From contig DOWG01000305.1 of assembly GCA_003519685.1 (NCBI GenBank), positions 9,214-21,376 of the forward strand: a stretch of DNA of 12,163 nucleotides, written 5' to 3'. The notes under the pieces were generated by a model. That model saw only the letters and a list, made by a program, of their open reading frames with translations, had not been told where the DNA came from and did not search any database. Below, piece after piece: positions 1 through 6,361 of the stretch (position 1 is its first letter; each line of letters opens with the position of its first letter). Made by a program: the position numbers and the translations under genes. Origin of the DNA: Lachnospiraceae bacterium. Its GTDB lineage: Bacteria > Bacillota > Clostridia > Lachnospirales > Lachnospiraceae.

Positions 1-32
1 GTCTCCGAATCGGATACATTTGTCGAAATCAT
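1..32 (-). CDS. 5' end of an unidentified leftward gene (partial)
   Basis: An ATG at 32-30 on the minus strand opens a frame reading MISTNVSDSE before it leaves the window. It is preceded by a purine-rich AAGAAAGGAAG ribosome binding site and, further upstream, TAGAAT, a possible -10 box. Only ten codons are visible, so nothing can be said about function. The support is the start signal alone. It would be divergent from the DUF4474 gene. Confidence 0.35.
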   Translation of the reverse strand, partial: MISTNVSDSE

Positions 33-74
33 ATCTTCCTTTCTTTATTCTACTTTAGAATCCTTTCCTTACTA

Positions 75-105
75 TTGAACAACCGCCAAACATCCCGAAT
101 ATGAT
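75..105 (+). promoter_or_regulatory. Candidate sigma-A promoter for the DUF4474/phosphoesterase pair
   Basis: TTGAAC at 75-80 and TATGAT at 100-105 are separated by 19 nt, a little longer than ideal. The predicted transcript start, near 112, falls before the ribosome binding site at 121-128. It would exclude the upstream in-frame ATG at 101 as a start. This is a by-eye call. Confidence 0.35.
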
Positions 106-136
106 GATATATAGCATAAGGAAAGGAGTCAATTTT

Positions 137-1186
137 ATGTTATTGCTTTTACGAATGGAATATGGATATACCGCTTTATCTGCCGCTTCCTCCGTATGGG
201 CTTTCCTGAATCAATATAAATATGTGCTTATTCCGGCCGCTTTGATCCTTATCTTGCTCATTTCCGTACGTTATCGCATAGCACGGAAAAAGAGAAAAGA
301 TCAAATGTTTGTTCCGCCCGTAACAGATATTATCGGGTCGGAATCCGAGCAACTGGATGAACTGAATAAAGAACTTGCCACTTTTGGTTTCAAGTACGAG
401 CCATATCAGGATATATTTCTTTCACTAATGTACTGCTGGCAGAGAGATTTTGGATATTGCAGACTCTATGATGAAGCAACTGCTCCGTTTAGTATGATTA
501 TAGATTGCGAACCGATACGCTTTGAGTATGCTGGGAAAAAGTGGATGATTGAATTCTGGAAAGGTCAGTATGGAATGACCACCGGAGGAGAGGTCGGAAT
601 TTATTATACGACCGGAAATGATTTGAAAATTAAGGGCATCTTTAATGGCACGTTTTATTATTGTGTAAATGACGAGGACCGTATCAATATGTCTTTTGCT
701 TTGCGTAAGAATGGGAATCTGCTCTTTACACGTAATGGATACCATTGGTGGCTAACCGGCTTTAAACTGGGTGAATTTTCGGATCCGGAAGAACTTGCCA
801 TGGATATCATGCTGGATCTATATGATCGGGCGATGGTGAGCGCATTTGTTGACGCGCTAAGGAAGACCGGCTACAGGGAAAATGAATATTCTGTACACGG
901 CAGCCGGGTTTATGTTCATTTTGAGAAACCGCATAGCTCTCAGCCGATCACCAGGACATTCTTTACGGAACATTTCATGCAGCTGAACAACGAATCTCTA
1001 TGCAGAGCATACGCACGTCTGACCGAGGAATATACGGATACCTTAGATAAATTGGCACTGGTTCGGCAGGAATCGCCGGCAATGTATAACCAGATCCTCA
1101 ATATGGGAAAACCGAAAGGCGTTTACAATGCCTATAGCAGCATTAAAAACTATATCAAAGAACCCTCAACAAACGGGAAGGAGTGA
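137..1186 (+). CDS. DUF4474 domain membrane-anchored protein
   Basis: A 349-residue protein of unknown function. The start at 137 is chosen because GGAAAGGAG (120-128) lies 8 nt before it; an in-frame ATG at 101 has no such site. One hydrophobic segment (about residues 28-46, ending in RYRIARKKRK) should anchor it with the positive tail in the cytoplasm, so the domain that follows is predicted to be cytoplasmic. Residues about 65-300 look like DUF4474, a domain known mainly from Clostridia: it holds the WMIEFWKGQYGMTTGGEVGI block (residues 136-155) and a YxxQDIF...Y/F-rich region before it. No catalytic motif is evident. The stop is 5 nt before the metallophosphoesterase start, so the two are almost certainly co-transcribed. 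The family call is from the recognised central block; the function is unknown. Confidence 0.8.
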   Translation: MLLLLRMEYGYTALSAASSVWAFLNQYKYVLIPAALILILLISVRYRIARKKRKDQMFVPPVTDIIGSESEQLDELNKELATFGFKYEPYQDIFLSLMYCWQRDFGYCRLYDEATAPFSMIIDCEPIRFEYAGKKWMIEFWKGQYGMTTGGEVGIYYTTGNDLKIKGIFNGTFYYCVNDEDRINMSFALRKNGNLLFTRNGYHWWLTGFKLGEFSDPEELAMDIMLDLYDRAMVSAFVDALRKTGYRENEYSVHGSRVYVHFEKPHSSQPITRTFFTEHFMQLNNESLCRAYARLTEEYTDTLDKLALVRQESPAMYNQILNMGKPKGVYNAYSSIKNYIKEPSTNGKE

Positions 1187-1191
1187 CCGCT

Positions 1192-2094
1192 ATGACAAAA
1201 TCAAAGCGTTTATCACGTGCACTGAAAGCAGCAAAGGTAATTCCTTTTGACCAAACATCCCGTATTGTTCTTATGAGCGACTGCCATCGAGGAGATGGCA
1301 GTTGGGGTGATGATTTCTCCAATAATCAAAATTTGTTTTTCGCTGCTCTTTCCTACTATTTTGAACACGGTTTTACCTATATTGAACTGGGAGATGGAGA
1401 TGAATTGTGGGAAAATCGAAATATAAAGACGATTATCGATATACACAGTGATGCTTTCTGGTTAATGTCCCAGTTTTATCAGGAAGGTAGATTTCATATG
1501 ATTTACGGTAACCACGATATCGTCAAACGAGATCCCCGCTATTCCCAAACGAATTGTGAGACTTTTTACTGTGACAGCGCCGTATCCGATCTGTCCTTAT
1601 TCCCCGGACTTGAGATAACGGAAGGAATTCTGTTGAAATATAAGTACGGGGATAACCAGATTTTTCTTACTCACGGCCATCAAGTAGATTGCTTTAACAG
1701 TACGTTTTGGAGATTAGCAAGGTTCCTTGTAAGGTATGTCTGGAGGCCGTTACAGTTAACCGGAGTCCGGGACCCAACCAGTGCATCGAAAAACTACAAT
1801 CGTCAAAATAAAATTGAAAAAAGATTGGTGCATTGGTCGGATAAAAACAAACAGATGCTCATTTGCGGTCATACGCACCGCCCGGTATTTCCAAAGGCCG
1901 GCAGTTCTCTTTACTTTAACGACGGAAGCTGTGTGCATCCCAGATGTATTACTGGCATAGAAATATATAACGGTTTCATTTCTCTGGTAAAGTGGGCAAC
2001 TATGACAACACCGGAGCGGCTTCTCTATGTCGGCCGCGAGGTTTTGGAAGGACCGGTACGTCTGAGTGATTATTTCAAATCTATCCCGAAATAA
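1192..2094 (+). CDS. Calcineurin-like metallophosphoesterase, LpxH-like
   Basis: A 300-residue soluble metal-dependent phosphohydrolase. The start at 1192 is set by AAGGAG at 1178-1183 with 8 nt spacing; a GTG at 1183 would overlap that site. The motifs are complete and in order: SDCHRGDG (D30, H32), GDGDELWE (D68), GNHD (N107-H108-D109), THGHQVD (H161/H163) and GHTHRP (H227, H229). These bind the two-metal centre. The layout resembles UDP-2,3-diacylglucosamine diphosphatase (LpxH). Organisms of this type do not make lipid A, so another phospho-substrate, perhaps a nucleotide or phospholipid headgroup, is more likely. It has no signal peptide. It is paired with the DUF4474 membrane protein upstream, which could place it at the membrane. 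The enzyme class is sure; the substrate is not. Confidence 0.88.
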   Translation: MTKSKRLSRALKAAKVIPFDQTSRIVLMSDCHRGDGSWGDDFSNNQNLFFAALSYYFEHGFTYIELGDGDELWENRNIKTIIDIHSDAFWLMSQFYQEGRFHMIYGNHDIVKRDPRYSQTNCETFYCDSAVSDLSLFPGLEITEGILLKYKYGDNQIFLTHGHQVDCFNSTFWRLARFLVRYVWRPLQLTGVRDPTSASKNYNRQNKIEKRLVHWSDKNKQMLICGHTHRPVFPKAGSSLYFNDGSCVHPRCITGIEIYNGFISLVKWATMTTPERLLYVGREVLEGPVRLSDYFKSIPK

Positions 2095-2124
2095 ACTTCG
2101 CCGCTTACCATTAAAAGAATGAAT

Positions 2125-2170
2125 TGAAACAGGATTGTATCAGCGAAAATTATGATACAATCCTGTTTCA
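2125..2170. terminator. Perfect 18-bp stem between convergent genes (bidirectional terminator)
   Basis: The arms at 2125-2142 and 2153-2170 are exact reverse complements around a 10-nt loop. The hairpin lies between the stops of two converging genes (2094 and 2181). It lacks a long T-run on either side, although the right arm ends in a short T-tract (GTTTCA). Termination in both directions is inferred from its position and stability. Confidence 0.75.
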
Positions 2171-2180
2171 TAAACTATAA

Positions 2181-2747
2181 TCACTTCTTCTTACGCACGG
2201 AATATCCGAAACGCCCGATGAGCTGTCCCAGACCGTAATATTCACCGTGGGAGTATATGGCAAGTCTCGCCCGGTTTAGATTGAATTTACCGGTATCATC
2301 CATGTACTTTTTATCCACCGCAACACTGACAACCTCAGCAAGAAACATATCATGGCTTCCCAATGGAACGATCTCTTTTAATTTGCATTCAATATTTACC
2401 GGACTTTCACAAATCAGCGGGGCAGTTATTACCTTTCCTTTCCCGGGTGTTAAACCGGTATCTTTAAATTTATCTACCTTCATTCCGGATTTGACTCCGC
2501 AATAATCTGCATACTTTATGAGATCTTCTGTTACCAGATTTATTACAAATTCCCCGCTATTCTTAATTATATTATAGGAATAACGCTCTTTCTTAATTGA
2601 TACGGATACCATCGGAGGATTGGTACAGACCGTTCCTGCCCAGGCTAAGGTAATGATATTGGGTTTCTGTTTATCATCTGCACAGCTGACCATAACCACC
2701 GGAAGCGGATACAGCATATTACCGGGTCTCCAAAATTCCTTTTCCAT
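2181..2747 (-). CDS. Flavin reductase family protein (FMN-binding split barrel)
   Basis: A 188-residue cytoplasmic flavoprotein of the flavin reductase/flavoredoxin family, which binds FMN as a dimer and passes electrons or reduces free flavin. Family hallmarks are PLPVVMVS near the N-terminus, NIITLAWAGTVCTNPP and VSVSI (the FMN-binding strand region), the RYSYNIIKNSGEFVINL stretch, CGVKSGMKVDKF, SPVNIECKL, and GSHDMFLAEV near the C-terminus. Length is normal for the family. The ATG at 2747 follows a GTAAGGAAAAGGA ribosome site. It has its own promoter at 2838-2866 and no operon partner, and it ends against the stem at 2125-2170. The physiological electron partner is unknown. The ferredoxin 3 kb away is a possible but unproven one. 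Confidence 0.88.
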   Translation of the reverse strand: MEKEFWRPGNMLYPLPVVMVSCADDKQKPNIITLAWAGTVCTNPPMVSVSIKKERYSYNIIKNSGEFVINLVTEDLIKYADYCGVKSGMKVDKFKDTGLTPGKGKVITAPLICESPVNIECKLKEIVPLGSHDMFLAEVVSVAVDKKYMDDTGKFNLNRARLAIYSHGEYYGLGQLIGRFGYSVRKKK

Positions 2748-2837
2748 TCCTTTTCCTTACCTCTCTTGCTTTTCTTACCTAACCAAACTTCGCAGCAAAA
2801 AGCACTGCATACCAGAACGGTTAAGTTTCCTTTCTTT

Positions 2838-2866
2838 ATTCTACCCTTTAAGAAAATTAATGTCAA
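2838..2866 (-). promoter_or_regulatory. Sigma-A promoter of the flavin reductase gene
   Basis: Read on the minus strand, TTGACA (2866-2861) is followed by exactly 17 nt and then TAGAAT (2843-2838). The -35 box is perfect and the -10 box matches 5 of 6. Transcription would start near 2830, giving a leader of about 83 nt before the ATG at 2747. Confidence 0.7.
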
Positions 2867-3127
2867 CGGATAAAGAAACTGGTCCAGTTCTGACCAATCA
2901 GGGAGCAGCACCACGGAGTTTCCGATGCTATGTCGTTCTCCGTTGCTATAATCGTCCTTATAACCTAATCGGTAAGATGGATTACCATTGGAAGAAACGG
3001 CATAACCGAGCTCGTTATACCATGCGCAAAATACATCATCAGGGAACGTTTATAAAGTTCTTCCGGGCTCCGCGAGAACTCATGTAAAAGGGAATTGGGC
3101 AAAGCGTCTGTCAGTGACTGTTAATCA
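2867..3127 (-). other. Gene-free stretch with a possible unrecognised gene remnant
   Basis: Between the GH28-like gene and the flavin reductase promoter there is no gene with a start and ribosome site. On the minus strand one frame is stop-free from about 3054 downward and reads like protein (for example AWYNELGYAVSSNG and GNSVVLLPDWSELDQF). The adjacent frame just upstream reads EFSRSPEELYKR, as if a frameshift near 3040 had broken one coding sequence. I do not recognise the family, and the open frame runs on into the start of the flavin reductase in another register. It could be a decayed gene tail or chance. Confidence 0.25.
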
Positions 3128-4435
3128 TTACATTTCCATATTTCCAGTATAATTTACCTTTACTATTTTATTTTCAACCGTATTTTCTATCAATGTCTCT
3201 TGCTTTACCCCATTGAATATGCATCCACAGATATTAATTTTTGTCTCTTCATAATCTTCCATTGCATTGTTTCCGTGAAAATAGATTGTATTATTTCTAA
3301 TATTAGAATTCACCATATTAATTACATCTACCGGTGTTCCAATCTCCATAAGATGAGCTTTTTGATTATGTGTTACCCTTATTCCATCAAACATAATCTG
3401 TTCCTGATGCGGCACTTCTGCCCCTGGATAATAGGATCTACTATAACGATCGTTATCAAAATGAATCGAGAATCCGGTTCTTGGTTTATGTAAGTAAATA
3501 TCTCGAAAAGTTACATTACGTACACCTGCGGTATAGGTTACATCCTCCTGAACTACCACCCAAGTGATGCCTTCTATCACTTTAATTCCTTTTTCATGAG
3601 ATGGACAAATTGTAGAAGTATATTCTTTTCCATCCGGATCCGCTTTTACCCGGTACATTCTTCCATTGGCTACTACGGTATCTGATTTTTGAAGTTTTAT
3701 ACCTGGATACCAGTCAACCCATGCACCCGCTAACATACGGCAAAAATAACCATCGGTACACTTTCCATCGTGAGTTAGGTCTTGACATTTCTCTACGATT
3801 CCATCTTCAATCCAACCCAATTCTGGATTGCCTACATCATAATCATGACCATTTAACGCCACAGCATCATCGTATGTATCAAAGATTCCTTCACTAATTA
3901 AGAAACGTTTACCCCGTCCTAAATGAACCCCGTCCTTATCTCCTTTTATAATCACGTCTTTCACAATAATATCTTCAAAAGTACATATTTGAATTCCGTA
4001 TTGCCACTTTCCCAAATCCATACAGCGGAAACCAGTTATATGTAAATCTTTTACATAGAAGAAAGCCAATTGCCCATGAAGTCCTTCTACTTCAAATTTT
4101 CTAATATCCATTCCATTTACAATAATATGTAAGTGTTCTATCCGGATTCCTGTATCATAAGTTTTCGTAAGCGCTCCTTTATTCAAAAGCACATGGCTAA
4201 ACCAGCCTTCTTCATTCACCTTTTGAATAAAAGTATTATTTGCAAATAGTAAGGAAGTATAGCTTCCAATATAAACCGTGCCGGCAAGTTTATAAGTTCC
4301 TGGCTCGCTAATAACAATCGTTCCACCTTCCTCTACTGCTTTTTGAAGAGCCTTCCTGTTTTCAATTCCACTTGCCTCCGGAGTAAATCCATAATCCAAT
4401 GCATTTATGAAATTCGTCCTATTTTGGGTTTCCAT
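3128..4435 (-). CDS. GH28-like right-handed beta-helix glycoside hydrolase
   Basis: A 435-residue protein of the pectin-lyase-like fold. The N-terminus (residues 12-70: LDYGFTPEASGIEN then GGTIVISEPGTYKL) is the usual opening of glycosidases related to polygalacturonase, where a beta-helix starts. The central GDKDGVHLGRG (D168) and DTYDDAVALNG (D189, D190) align with the NTDG and GDD catalytic blocks of GH28. The later GHG and RIK motifs of classical GH28 are not evident, so catalysis is likely but the substrate is open. There is no signal peptide, which suggests action on imported pectin-type or other plant oligosaccharides in the cytoplasm. The start at 4435 has GGAGG with 6 nt spacing and overlaps the preceding reading frame by 17 nt, so it is translationally coupled to that broken gene. 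Codons are AT-richer than in flanking genes. Confidence 0.75.
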   Translation of the reverse strand: METQNRTNFINALDYGFTPEASGIENRKALQKAVEEGGTIVISEPGTYKLAGTVYIGSYTSLLFANNTFIQKVNEEGWFSHVLLNKGALTKTYDTGIRIEHLHIIVNGMDIRKFEVEGLHGQLAFFYVKDLHITGFRCMDLGKWQYGIQICTFEDIIVKDVIIKGDKDGVHLGRGKRFLISEGIFDTYDDAVALNGHDYDVGNPELGWIEDGIVEKCQDLTHDGKCTDGYFCRMLAGAWVDWYPGIKLQKSDTVVANGRMYRVKADPDGKEYTSTICPSHEKGIKVIEGITWVVVQEDVTYTAGVRNVTFRDIYLHKPRTGFSIHFDNDRYSRSYYPGAEVPHQEQIMFDGIRVTHNQKAHLMEIGTPVDVINMVNSNIRNNTIYFHGNNAMEDYEETKINICGCIFNGVKQETLIENTVENKIVKVNYTGNMEM

Positions 4436-4688
4436 CCCATGCCTCCATGTCCCATTGTATTTTACTTAATACTTTATGATTGTTTGCATATGGTGTTATA
4501 ACATGTAGTACAAAAACTGGTGTTTCATTCCAATCGACCATAGTATCTTCTGTTTCAAACTCTAGATGTTGCTCCGTTTCAAAATCAATCTTCAAATATT
4601 GGCTGGTTGCTTCCTTCTCTTTTATTTTCCATGGTTGATAAGAGAGATATAGGTAATCATGAGCGGATGTTCCTCTGGAAAAGTCCAT
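4419..4688 (-). pseudogene. C-terminal piece of the frameshifted carbohydrate-active protein
   Basis: An 89-codon frame (from an ATG at 4688) that continues where the frame at 4622-5281 ends, with a 67-nt overlap in a different register. A TGA stands directly before the ATG in this frame, and the upstream bases (GATTATGGATGA) are a poor ribosome site, so an independent gene is less likely than a frameshift somewhere in 4622-4688. The sequence (HDYLYLSYQPWKIKEKE, then EFETEDTMVDWNETPVFVLH) is beta-rich and would suit the C-terminal sandwich of a lyase-like enzyme. It overlaps the GH28-like start by 17 nt. A real small protein or a sequencing error cannot be excluded. Confidence 0.5.
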
Positions 4689-5281
4689 TCATCCATAATC
4701 TCTAGTCTGCTTTTTTCAGTATCTAGATCTCCTGTTCTGATTCCAATAATATTATCCCCATACAACATTCCGGTATCTGCACGAAACTGATAGCCCTTTT
4801 CTGATTTTTTTGCATACAGGATTTTAGCTTCCGGTTTTAATTGTATCTGGTTTTTATAAAATTCATAGAAAAGTATATCAAAAGAAGTGGTGCTTTCATC
4901 CTGATTGATCTCTTGCAACCGTTCTGTTAGATAATAATTCCCAGCATCAAAATTACACACCATAGTCATAAAGATCATAAGCAGGGTAGAAAATTCTTTC
5001 CCACCACCACAATTGATTGCTATTCTTTTTCCCTTCTTACTCGTAGTGGACATAATTGCTTCGATATATTTTCCTGCTTTTTTAAAACGCTCTGGAACAA
5101 TGTCTTGTAATGACCGATTCATAAATCTGGAATAAACATGCCAAAGCTGAATCGAAGTGGTAAAGGAATAGTCAAAATAATCGCCTCCTTCTGCACAATG
5201 CCCATCTTCACTCAAATAATTCTTGATAATCTGTGTATGCCTCTCATAACTTTCTGTTATGTATTCTTCATATCCGCCCTT
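4622..5281 (-). pseudogene. Toroid/heparinase-like carbohydrate-active protein, N-terminally deleted
   Basis: The coding frame runs from about 5285 (LYKGGYEEYITESYERH) through SEDGHCAEGGDYFDYSFTT to a stop at 4622. The first part is helical with a DG...GGDYFDYSF motif and a later RIAINCGGGKEFS, a pattern reminiscent of the (alpha/alpha) toroid domains of heparinase II/III-like or DUF2264 proteins. Residues near the end (ADTGMLYGDNIIGIRTGD) look like the start of a beta domain. Family assignment is tentative. The N-terminus is missing: upstream the frame runs straight into the response regulator tail, and the only start I see is a TTG at 5215 without a good ribosome site. The remaining C-terminus is in another frame (4419-4688). 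It is therefore probably a dead gene in a former sugar-use operon. Confidence 0.55.
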
Positions 5282-5612
5282 ATATAAGTTTTGTTGGCTT
5301 TAATAAGTAGTCTTCTGCCCCATATTTAATTCCTTGCAACGCCAAATCAAACTCTTGATAACCACTGATTAGTACAACTTTACAAGGTAGTTGATGTTCA
5401 AAAACATATTTTGCCACATCGACACCGGAAAGATGATTCATCTTTATATCCGTTAAAATAACATCTGGTGTCATATAATCGAGATATTCAATTATTTCTT
5501 GCCCGTCTGTAAAAATCTCTGTAATTTCAAACCCTATTTCTTCCCAAGAAACTACATTTTTTAAGCCTTCCCTTATGATTTTTTCATCATCTGCAATTAC
5601 TAATTGATACAT
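5280..5612 (-). CDS. Truncated YesN-type response regulator (receiver domain only)
   Basis: A 110-residue receiver domain. The acidic pocket D8-D9, the phospho-acceptor D55 (in DVILTDIKM), S83 and K105 (LLKPTK) are all present, so the domain could still be phosphorylated. The ATG at 5612 follows AGGAG with 7 nt spacing. The sequence after the first ten residues (EKIIREGLKNVVSWEEIGFE) is typical of YesN/AraC-type regulators that answer to YesM histidine kinases and control sugar ABC transporters. Such proteins normally go on to about 250-530 residues with an AraC-type helix-turn-helix. Here the frame stops five residues after the conserved lysine, and the next bases encode the middle of a different protein. 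The output domain is lost, so regulation of DNA is not possible by this protein alone. Confidence 0.8.
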   Translation of the reverse strand: MYQLVIADDEKIIREGLKNVVSWEEIGFEITEIFTDGQEIIEYLDYMTPDVILTDIKMNHLSGVDVAKYVFEHQLPCKVVLISGYQEFDLALQGIKYGAEDYLLKPTKLI

Positions 5613-5659
5613 ATTTTCTCTCCTACCCTGAATGAAACACACATATAGAATTTTGCGGA

Positions 5660-5688
5660 ATTTTACTTATCAATATTATTATCGGCAA
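5660..5688 (-). promoter_or_regulatory. Candidate promoter for the truncated regulator block
   Basis: On the minus strand TTGCCG (5688-5683), a 17-nt spacer and TAAAAT (5665-5660) precede the regulator start by about 50 nt. The -35 box matches 4 of 6 and the -10 box 5 of 6. The region is very AT-rich, so chance matches are easy. Confidence 0.35.
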
Positions 5689-5811
5689 TACATGAAATCT
5701 CTTTATCATATTTTGCCATTTATTTATATTATTTATAATAATCAATAAACTCTAAGCAGCGAAAGAAGTGCATATACAATTTCAGCCTCATGACTCGCAA
5801 TCACGCCATGG

Positions 5812-5840
5812 TTGCCAGATCCCCCTTCCTGTATTATAAT
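5812..5840 (+). promoter_or_regulatory. Sigma-A promoter of the ferredoxin gene
   Basis: TTGCCA (5812-5817), exactly 17 nt, then a perfect TATAAT (5835-5840). Transcription would begin near 5847, leaving a leader of about 105 nt before the ferredoxin start. This is the main feature of the 338-nt gap between the divergent regulator (5612) and ferredoxin (5952). Confidence 0.7.
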
Positions 5841-5847
5841 AGGAATA

Positions 5848-5872
5848 CCATAAGTTTTGATCGGACTTATGG
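5848..5872 (+). promoter_or_regulatory. 8-bp inverted repeat at the ferredoxin transcript start
   Basis: CCATAAGT (5848-5855) and ACTTATGG (5865-5872) are exact reverse complements around 9 nt. The left arm begins within a base or two of the predicted transcript start. It could be a repressor operator just downstream of the promoter or a 5'-end stabilising hairpin. The sequence alone does not decide. Confidence 0.45.
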
Positions 5873-5951
5873 CGCTCCTGTCATGTATAGAATCCTTAAT
5901 TTTATAGCATAATATATCTGGAATGTACATTACCCGGAAAGGAGAATGTCT

Positions 5952-6143
5952 ATGAAAGCAACCGTTGATCAAGAGGGTTGCATCAGCTGCGGTCTCTGCG
6001 TTGATGTCTGCCCGGAGGTCTTTCAATTTAATGACAACGAAGTGTCCGAAGCAATTGACGGCGAAATCCCCGAGGACTGCATAGAACGTGCCGAAGAAGC
6101 ACGGGACGGCTGTCCGGTAAGTGTAATTGATCTTCAGGAATAG
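5952..6143 (+). CDS. Single-cluster [4Fe-4S] ferredoxin
   Basis: A 63-residue cytoplasmic electron carrier. C10-I-S-C13-G-L-C16 plus C54 (GCPV) should hold one [4Fe-4S] cluster. C20 and C43 sit where single-cluster ferredoxins such as that of Thermotoga maritima have a disulfide-capable pair. There is no second complete CxxCxxC motif, so it is a one-cluster rather than a classical two-cluster clostridial ferredoxin. The start at 5952 is chosen because AAGGAG (5939-5944) lies 7 nt before it; the ATG at 5946 is too close. The protein is acidic, as is usual for the family. It is transcribed alone, from the promoter at 5812-5840 to the terminator at 6145-6197. Redox partners are unknown. Confidence 0.92.
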   Translation: MKATVDQEGCISCGLCVDVCPEVFQFNDNEVSEAIDGEIPEDCIERAEEARDGCPVSVIDLQE

Positions 6144-6144
6144 C

Positions 6145-6197
6145 AAAAACGGCTATACGGCTCTATCAAAAGAGAAGGCCCGTATAGCCGTTTTTTT
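6145..6197 (+). terminator. Rho-independent terminator after the ferredoxin
   Basis: CGGCTATACGG (6150-6160) pairs exactly with CCGTATAGCCG (6180-6190), followed by seven T. Five A before the left arm extend the stem and would give a T-run on the other strand too. It begins 2 nt after the ferredoxin stop. Confidence 0.93.
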
Positions 6198-6361
6198 ACC
6201 GATAACGCAATCCTATAAAGTGGATATTTTTGAATAGAACATTAGCGATATGGAGGATTTTTGCTAGAATCCATAAAATGTACTTCTTTCCCAGGTTATA
6301 GATAGGCAGGAAAAAACATAAAATATTACAAGTTACTAATTGCAGGGAAGTTGTATAACAA

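Noticed and set aside
2620..3087. Plus-strand frame of about 155 codons antisense to the flavin reductase start.
   Set aside because: It starts at a TTG with the purine tract too close and overlaps a well-supported gene and its promoter on the other strand.
3128..5640. Transposon or insertion sequence that delivered the sugar-use block.
   Set aside because: I found no transposase-like frame, terminal inverted repeats or target-site duplications at its borders.
5742..5930. Minus-strand 62-codon frame with protein-like text (GIPIIIQEGGSGNHG).
   Set aside because: It has no ribosome site, lies over the strong ferredoxin promoter and its hairpin, and the upstream extension is the antisense of the ferredoxin gene. 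The hairpin and promoter explain the sequence better.
6240..6330. Sporulation sigma promoter (CATAAAAT boxes at 6272 and 6317) for the M23 peptidase.
   Set aside because: The -10-like boxes occur without a recognisable -35 at the right distance, in an AT-rich stretch where chance matches are frequent.
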